From contig CAJSYZ010000005.1 in the NCBI GenBank assembly GCA_910574455.1, positions 1,984,001-2,048,000 on the forward strand: DNA of 64,000 nt. The letters run 5' to 3'. The notes beneath the pieces were generated by a model. It was not told the origin of the DNA. It was given only the letters and a program-made list of their open reading frames with translations, and made no database searches. Of the stretch, positions 57,386 through 64,000 are shown piece after piece. A program made the translations under genes and the position numbers. Source of the stretch: Trichaptum fuscoviolaceum. Taxonomy: Eukaryota; Basidiomycota; Agaricomycetes; Hymenochaetales; Trichaptaceae. The first letter of the stretch is position 1. Each line of letters opens with the position of its first letter.

Positions 57386-58371
57386 AGATGGGTATGAAGA
57401 AAGTATTACGGAAAGAAGAAAAAAAGGAACAGATATTTTTCACATATATACAAAAGTCTACTATCATCAAGTTTGTTCTGTAGTCTGCGACAACTTCTTA
57501 CTTTCGGGATACTGTCTTCTTTGAGATGTGAGTCAGGTTACAGATCTCATGGTACGTCCGAGGGACAAGCGCCTGACGACACGCGATGAAAAGCCAAGCC
57601 GCAATAACTGCGTCGAGGTCCTATCCCTCCGTGGCTTTTCTTCATCCGAACGCTTGAACAGCTTATCTGTGATGTCGCTGATCGTCTTCGGGAGCAAGAA
57701 CTAACACACCAGCTCAAGTTAGGCGGGGACGGAGTGGCCGCGACTTGCGCAAAGCTGCTGCAGCCTTCATCGCGTTCAAGAGCTACAGTTGAGTCGGGCG
57801 CTAAGCGCAGGCGATCAACTTTTGAGGGCACCCGCGAGCATGCGGTGGGTTGCGCTCTGCATGCCCGTAGGATGAAGCGTCATGTGCCCCGTAGTTGCCA
57901 CTTCTGCTTGCATAATACCTGACAGGTTACGCTGTGCGACAAGATGAGAGGCCGTTCATTCGTGAATTTGGCGCTTGCGTACCCTGTATTTCATTTGGGC
58001 TTCGGTTTTGGGAATGCGCCTGCGATCGGCCGTCTGATTGCGATAGCGAGGACATGCCTTGCTGTTGAAGAAATGTTTGCTGCGCAGCGCCTACTTATTG
58101 ACAACGGCTTCTGAGCTTCCCATGATCCAGTCGTTTAGACAGGTGTTCCTCTGCGTCATGGCGGACAAGCAATCGTAAGGTGGAGTTTGAGCCATTCTTG
58201 CAGGAAGCCGCTTGAGGTGTCAGCGAGCAAGATGATGGTGAGCGGGGTACAATAAAAGAGTTTTAGAGAGTTTAAAATGTGAGGTGTCGGAGTTCTGTGA
58301 ACGCAGACAAAAATGCGTGAGAACGAACTGCTTTGAAAGGCAGTTTCGGTACCGAAAGTGCAAGTCACGAG

Positions 58372-58432
58372 TCCGGATGAGTTTTGGCAGAGAATCCGGA
58401 CAGTTGCGTTTTCCTAAGGTACCCCAGCTACT
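58372..58432. repeat. Direct repeat B1
   Basis: Carries GAGAATCCGGACAGTTGCGT followed by TTTCCTAAGGTACCC. It matches B2 at 60018-60082, about 1.65 kb away, with a few differences. Confidence 0.75.
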
Positions 58433-58877
58433 AGCCCTTCTCAATTCTATGTCAACGAGCGATGTCAGCCCGGCATGTCAGAGTTGAAGAAAAATGACCC
58501 TGTGGAACCGTTGTGTTGGTTGACCAGAAAATGACCCGGGAACTTGGTGGATTGCCTTTTTAAGACCGTGTGACTCAAAAAATGCTGCCATCGCTGACAC
58601 TGCTCAAAAGTCATGTCAACGGATGTCAACACTGCAAATGGACCAAAAAAGGAAGCTCAATCATTCTCCGACTTAACTTTTTTACAGCCACCACCCAAAC
58701 AAGGCATTCGTCCAAGAACATCACATTTCCATCTCATTTTCTCGTCGGTTGTCAGTGCTGTGTCAGCACATGCTAATATCCTCCGGCATGTGTGTCCCTG
58801 ACCTCTGTTCCCTGCCGGACAGAGTTGACATCCGCGACTTGACATAGAATTGAGAAGGGCTAGTGTTGGTAGCGGGA

Positions 58878-58927
58878 ACAAGCAGTTAGAGGCTGTGAGT
58901 TAACTCACAGCAAAGCCCGCTACCCGG
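58878..58927. repeat. Direct repeat A2 with a 20-bp perfect palindrome
   Basis: The palindrome GCTGTGAGTTAACTCACAGC is at 58892..58911, with the same flanks as A1. It lies 1,542 bp from A1. Confidence 0.85.
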
Positions 58928-58970
58928 GAATGCATTTTACAAGCGCTGGGCAAAGAAAAACATTATATTT

Positions 58971-59555
58971 TTATGCACATTCACCATTTGTGCCTATGCC
59001 TTCGTCATCCTTGCCTGTCCTCAATGCAAACCCATATCGCACCAGCGTCAAACCAAGACCAGCACGAGCACCAAGCATTGCCGCATGTGTAGTAACAGGA
59101 GGTAAGTAAGGGAAAGCCCACAAATTGGAAGGAAATAGAAACGAGCATGTTCCAAGCAAATGAGAAGTGCGTGTCCGTTGCGAGCGAGACCATCAATCGA
59201 GAGCTTGCCTGGAAGCATCATTCCCGGCGATAAGGACGAAGGCGCGTGGCCTGTTGTCTCCCACTGCGGCGGAACAGCATCCGCCTGAGCAGCGGTGTAC
59301 AATGGTGGTGTATCCTTCTGTGTCTCCTCCGGCATAACATGGACACTGTCTTCTATTGAATATGGAATGCAAAGTAGCCAAAACAAATCTGTTAAACTGC
59401 AAAGTAAAGAAGCAATCTGTTAAGGCAGAAAAATAGGCGCACCTTCCACTATGGGCCTGGGGAGGCTTGGATTTGCAGTGACATTTGCAAAGACACCATC
59501 ATTCCCAGTCCCACCCAGCTTCGTTCCGAGCACCAACTTCCAATTAAACGATCTG
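58971..59555 (-). pseudogene. BSD2/Ndfip-like membrane adaptor pseudogene
   Basis: Minus-strand pieces in three frames follow the order of a Bsd2/Ndfip-family protein: GGTGNDGVFANVTANP (about 59.5 kb), ETQKDTPPLYTAAQADAVPP then QWETTGHAPS (about 59.3 kb), DTHFSFAWNMLVSISFQFVG (about 59.15 kb), and THAAMLGARAGLGLTLVRYG (about 59.08 kb). Bsd2 is a multi-pass Golgi/ER adaptor that recruits the Rsp5 ubiquitin ligase to membrane cargo, including metal transporters. The PPLY at 59.3 kb would correspond to the family's PPxY-type motif. Repeated frame changes within 200 bp and the loss of a clean start mean this copy is dead. It lies between the two helicase copies. Confidence 0.7.
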
Positions 59556-59689
59556 CAATACAACGCGGTGTGCCCACTCAAAGCCCGTGACAAGTACCCA
59601 TGCGCTGCAATTCGACCTTGGACATGCAGCAAGACTAGTCGGGATCGACTGTGCTTGAGCAGTTCGTTTCCGGCAGCTACAATGCTCAC

Positions 59690-60711
59690 TGCACCTCATA
59701 CAGTCGCACTTGGTGTCCAGTGTTGGATGTCCTCGCAGACAAAGTTGTTTTGGCACTGCCGCGGGGTGTAGACACGGAGATGCTGGGGCTACTGGCGGTG
59801 GATCGTCATGGGGAGCGCCTTGCGCCCGACTCGCTTGCGGGCTATGCGCAACCCACCATTGCAGAAGCTGATGACTGTGTTGAGCTGCTATACACGTTAT
59901 GCATTCAAGTTGGTGACAAAGGCGTAGCCAAGAATGCGTGGAAACAACCTTCTGTTTAAAGTAAATTATCACATGACTGGATCTCCTACCATAAAGGGTT
60001 AATTACCCATAAAGGCAATTTCACGTGACCGGATCAGTTTTCGCAGAGAATCCGGACAGTTGCGTTTTTCTAAGGTACCCAAGCGACCTCTACACTGGCA
60101 GGTCGCGGGAATATTCTCACGACTTGGATTTAGCACTGGAAACTTGAAGCGTAAACGGAAGCTCTGCTGAACCCCAAATTGTTAGCCTCAGCTACACAAC
60201 GCTCTCCTGCAACTTGTGCTGTCATCAATTCATCTCCGCGCTCCTGGTCCTCTTTTCGCAGTACTTCGCAATGTACACGAGGACGTAACCCATGATGGAG
60301 CTCTTCTGTGACTTGGAAAGACTTCGAGCTCCTAATGTGCAGTTACCTCTCAGCATTAGGCGTATCTCTACACCCAGTTCTTCTATCTAGACCCCGGCGT
60401 ATCTGGACCTTGTGATGTCTGAGCGTATCCCATGGTTTGCAATCAAGCTGCTCTTCTCCTAGTACTTCAACTGCGGTATGTTGTCAGAACTTTGTTTGCA
60501 GCTCCTTCTCAAGCTCAGCAATGCAGCATGTTTACCTTGCGGAACTCATTTGCAGCTGGGTTAAGCTCCTGGACTTATCGATTGACGCTCACAAATACGG
60601 TTGATATAGTTTTACAGCACCTTTATCTCTGTGTCTTCATGCGCGTTCTAGGAGGCTTGCAGCTTCATTCTTGCTTGACCGGACTCACACACGCAGCTAT
60701 CAGTCTTCACA
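59690..60711. other. Upstream region of helicase copy 2
   Basis: Contains repeat B2 at 60018-60082, and from about 60.24 kb a diverged copy of the region upstream of helicase copy 1. Overlapping frames on both strands at 59.45-59.97 kb have no motif. No gene is supported. Confidence 0.45.
60018..60082. repeat. Direct repeat B2
   Basis: Begins GACCGGATCAGTTTTCGCAG and continues through GAGAATCCGGACAGTTGCGT to TCTAAGGTACCC. Matches B1 at 58372-58432. Confidence 0.75.
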
Positions 60712-63700
60712 ATGCTCAACAGAAAACGTTGTCGATATTTTTTTGGCCGTGGAGGCTGTCGCTCCGGAAGCCACTGTACCTTTGCTCATGATTCGTTGTC
60801 CGGAACGAGAAGCTCTTCCCCACAGTCTCAGACCAACAACGAGTTTGAAACTAACTCTCAAGCACCGCCAGGAGTTTGTCGATTTTACTGGAGGACTGGA
60901 GCTTGCCGGTTCGGGGTTGACTGTCACTTTCGTCATGTGTGCACCGAAAGTGCAAACGGCGAGTCTGAGGGGACTATGTCGGGATCGGGGTCGACAAATC
61001 TACTTCCCCCTACAGCTGGCATTGAGCCACGACCCGACTCTCAAGCACCACCAGGCATATGTCGATTTTACTGGAGAACTGGAAGCTGTCGCTTTGAATT
61101 CAATTGTCGCTACCGTCATATGACTTCCGAAGTACAGGCTGAGGTTGACAAGTCGGTACGCGCTTGGTCATCATCTCCAATGTCAATGTCGATAGACTTC
61201 CGGGTCATTGCACCGTTTCTCACCGATGCCGGCCTGGCGAAGATGTCTTGCTTGGGGACCGACGTGTTTTGGTCGTCTGTCGACAGAAAACTGAATCCCC
61301 AGATGACCCAATATCATTTGAGCCATTTCCTCTCTGATGGTTATCACTTTCGGAGCGTTGATCAGGTATACTCCTTTGTAACACTTTTAAAAAATGCATC
61401 ATCCGAAAATGATACCTGGGTAAGCATTATATTTCTCTTCTCTCGAAGAAATGGTGACTAACTATCACTCTAGTCTGATGAGGATGGTCAGGTAAGAAGC
61501 AATTCGGACTTTCCTACGGAACTATCACTCACGCTATCTCATTCGTGCAGCTTCTACTAACTACTATAGCGACTGTGAGTTTGTCTGTTGGTGCGTGATA
61601 TAGTATCTCACGCTACATGGGACAGGGCAATGGGCTGCTGCGTCTTGGAGATGCTATTAGCTGGCCAGCTGTTTCGACATCAGCGGGATCAGATCGGATG
61701 GTGTTGTCATTTCAGCGTGGCTTTCTTCCTATTATACAGGTATGTCTATTGTCAATCGTTGAAGATCAGTACATCTTATCGGTTGATTACATAGTACTTC
61801 TCGTCAAACTTTGTCGTCAAGAGCACGTTGAACCACCTCGTCAAGTGGGTGTACTGAAAGAACTTAAGATTAAATTGAACTGAACTTGTGCGTAGTGCAT
61901 TGTACGGATTGCTTGACAACAACATCAAACACGTCACGACCGTCCTGGAAGACTGTATGGATGCTTTCATGCAGTCAAAGTCGTTCAAGGACAAAATGGG
62001 ACCGCGCGCGGGACAGTCGCTGACCATGTCAGGTAGTGAGGTTTTCGCTCCAATACTGGACATGCTCTTTGAGTATGTATGCTTCTCGCTTGTAGATACT
62101 AAAGCAGAATGCTAAGTCTTACACAGATATCTAACTCGTTTCAAGCATGCGTTTGCTGTGCACATCGACCTGGGTCTTTTGGTAGATCATCTTGGCGCAT
62201 GGATTGATGACTGGATGGAGGACATCTGTTCATCATCTCCTTGCTTTGAGGACCCACTGTCGAATGCTCATAAGCATCGGCTTTTTGTTACTCGAAGTCT
62301 GAAGCTCCGTGCGCAGAAGGTTGCAAACATCATTGAGCGTGGACGTTCAGTACTAAACCGCTCGTCCGAAAGAAGGCGTATGCGAGAGGCCGAAAACGCT
62401 GCATCTCGTGTGGGCTTAGAAAATGCTGTTGGTGCCCTTCTCTACGGATATGAAGGGCCCGGAGAAGAAAGACAGGAAGGGCCGCGTCATGATAATGACT
62501 TTGTTGACATTTGGCGGATCCAAATTGCCCCAACAAACGAAGAGCTTGTCTGCAAAATTCCTCCATACCTGCCAGCAAACATTCCAAACGCACCTCACAC
62601 ATTCCCATCGGACAGTATACAGCGTCTTCTTGATGTTCAATTCAGACTCTTAAGAGAGGAGCTAACGTAAGGACGTTCATAACATATTCTCTTTCATTGC
62701 AGACTTAATATTATTATGTATTATGCAGTGCACCACTTCGGACCTCGGTCCAACTCATAATCGATGACATTCATTCGTCACAACCGCTCCAGACACGCTT
62801 ACACGACATTCGGTCTAAACGTGGCGGCCGCTATAAACACCAAAATCGAGATGAGTCTGTAATGTTCAACGTGTACACGGGTATCAGTTTTGAAGGCATT
62901 CATTGCGACCACTACCGCGGCATTGTTGCTGAGGTTTCGTTTGATACACCTCCGGGGAGCGCGCGCTCAGAATCCGCTCAGAATAGAGCTTCTTATTGGG
63001 AAGGACACAGTGGCAACCGCCTTTTGCAAGGAGGATTGGTTGCTCTCGTGTGGTGCCAACCGGCCAGTACCACAGTCCATATGGGGACCATCACCAGTCC
63101 GAATAAAGACATTGTGCAGTGCGGAGAACGGGACTGGCGTCGCATCACACTGAAAGTCCATTTCTTTGAGTCCGTAGTGAACGTCAAGATCCTTGAAGCA
63201 CTTCGCTCCAAAACAAAAGTCCGCGACAGCCTTCTCATTGAATCGTCGGTGATGTTTGAGGCGATACGTCCGTTCTTGGATTCGCTGAAGCGCGAGCCGG
63301 AGACACTCCCGTTCAAGAAGTACTTGGCACACCCGGTATCCGGCTCCCTCAATGACATCCATATTGACCCACCACGATATACTCTGGTGCCCAATCATCG
63401 ATTCGACCTGAAGCATCTATTGAATAATCCAAATGTCGAGGACAGCATTACATTGAAGACGGATGATCCTCTTTCCGTTTCCACTGTTCGCGTAGAACTG
63501 AAAGCAAGAAGTCGACTGGATCCTAGCCAAGTTGACGCCGTCGTCGATGCTCTGACTAGAGAAGTGTCTCTTATACAAGGGTACGTATACTGTGATCAAT
63601 CAATCCCTTAATTCAACGCTCACTACTTTCTGTAGGCCGCCTGGGACAGGAAAGGTGACGATTTGAGTTATACTATATAAAGCATCACTAATTGCAGTCC

Positions 63701-64000
63701 TAGACCTTTGTTGGATTAGAATTGATTCGCGTTCTCGTTGAAAACCGCATCAGGCCCATTCTTATGATATCATTCACCAACCATGCCTTGGACCACTTGT
63801 TAGGGTCAATCTTGGATGCAGATATAACGAGATCAGTGGTGCGGCTGGGGACGAGGTGTACTGATGAACGTGTAGCGCCCTTCTCTATGGAGGAACTTGA
63901 GAAAGGTTCCAATGGTTCTCGACTATCGCACCGTCTGCGTGGCATAACATACCATGCACTAAAAGACTCTGAAGAAGAGATGAAGGAATTCTTGGAGGCT
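60712..64000 (+). CDS. ZNFX1-like helicase paralogue, copy 2 (runs off the window)
   Basis: Exons so far: 60712..61419, 61474..61491, 61551..61574, 61626..61739, 61795..61844, 61896..62072, 62127..62666, 62729..63580, 63636..63654 and 63704 to the end. All phases agree, so the 5' third is intact. Exon lengths 18, 24, 114, 50, 852 and 19 equal those of copy 1, and introns sit at the same places. The N-terminus has three CCCH fingers (first C7, C16, C22, H26; then VCRFYWRTGACRFGVDCHFR and ICRFYWRTGSCRFEFNCRYR, each with a following His) where copy 1 has one. Walker A is again split as GPPGTGKT over exons 8-10. FTNHALDHLL and RLGTRCTDERVAPF follow. The rest of the helicase and the NFX1 part lie beyond 64000. 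Confidence 0.87.

Larger units (their letters stand above)
56932..58970. other. Repeat-bearing intergenic region, no gene supported
   Basis: Holds the first copies of two dispersed direct repeats (57336 region and 58372 region) described separately, and CGTGAGTACTACTAGTAGAG near 57.29 kb. Open frames such as the minus-strand one at 57547-57831 have no motif. The segment may be debris of inserted or duplicated elements. Confidence 0.4.

Noticed and set aside
57547..57831. Minus-strand 94-aa frame as a gene
   Set aside because: Low-complexity Ser/Arg-rich, no motif, in a repeat-rich gap.
59451..59972. Overlapping 102-142 aa frames on both strands
   Set aside because: No recognisable domain; the minus strand nearby is partly the BSD2-like relic, and the others look like shadows.

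Overview
The window is nuclear DNA of a filamentous basidiomycete, most likely an agaricomycete. The genes are packed with introns of about 35-100 nt (mostly 50-60) with GT-AG (a few GC-AG) borders. The families present are typical of mushroom-forming fungi: a Plavaka-type (CACTA-like) transposase, a chromodomain Ty3/gypsy retrotransposon, a fungal DUF262 protein, a BCS1-like AAA ATPase relic and a tandem pair of CCCH/NFX1-type helicases. Exon joins were worked out by hand from splice signals, open frames and remembered family conservation. In the multi-exon genes given with exon lists the phases add up to an uninterrupted frame unless stated.

Layout. 1-1.4 kb: no supported gene. 1.4-2.8 kb: unrecognised disordered protein (-). 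5.1-6.5 kb: DCC1, a subunit of the Ctf18-RFC clamp loader (+), convergent with a DUF262 protein (-, 6.6-8.2 kb) that contains a 7-nt exon. 9.0-13.2 kb: many-exon unrecognised gene (-) with a hexanucleotide repeat near its 3' end and a frame break near its 5' end. 13.5-17.5 kb: intact nine-exon Plavaka transposase (+). 17.7-19.8 kb: unrecognised 664-aa protein (-). 20.6-22.0 kb: trypsin-fold serine protease-like gene (+), followed by a fragment of a second copy. Non-coding stretches around these genes share short motifs like CACTA subterminal repeats, so 9-22.5 kb may be one composite mobile region.

22.9-24.4 kb: decayed BCS1-like ATPase. 25.3-32.9 kb: a DEDDy 3'-5' exonuclease gene cut by a 6.7-kb LTR retrotransposon with apparently identical 830-bp LTRs and a GCAGA target duplication. 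33.3-34.4 kb: a foldback element and a TIR element. 34.5 kb: tRNA-Asp with an intron.

34.7-47.6 kb is a conserved metabolic stretch. It holds a salicylate-hydroxylase-like FAD monooxygenase (-), divergent from a 23-exon dihydroxy-acid dehydratase (ILV3 family, +); a single-pass membrane protein (-); two tandem DJ-1/PfpI proteins (-, one with a C-terminal frameshift); the peroxisomal import receptor PEX5 (+); and the mitochondrial ETF alpha subunit (+).

48.5-56.9 kb is a complete 29-exon, about 2,293-aa CCCH + superfamily 1 helicase + NFX1 zinc-finger protein (ZNFX1/Hrr1 type, a family linked to small-RNA silencing). A paralogue with three CCCH fingers starts at 60.7 kb and runs off the window. 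Between them lie repeats and a BSD2/Ndfip-like pseudogene.
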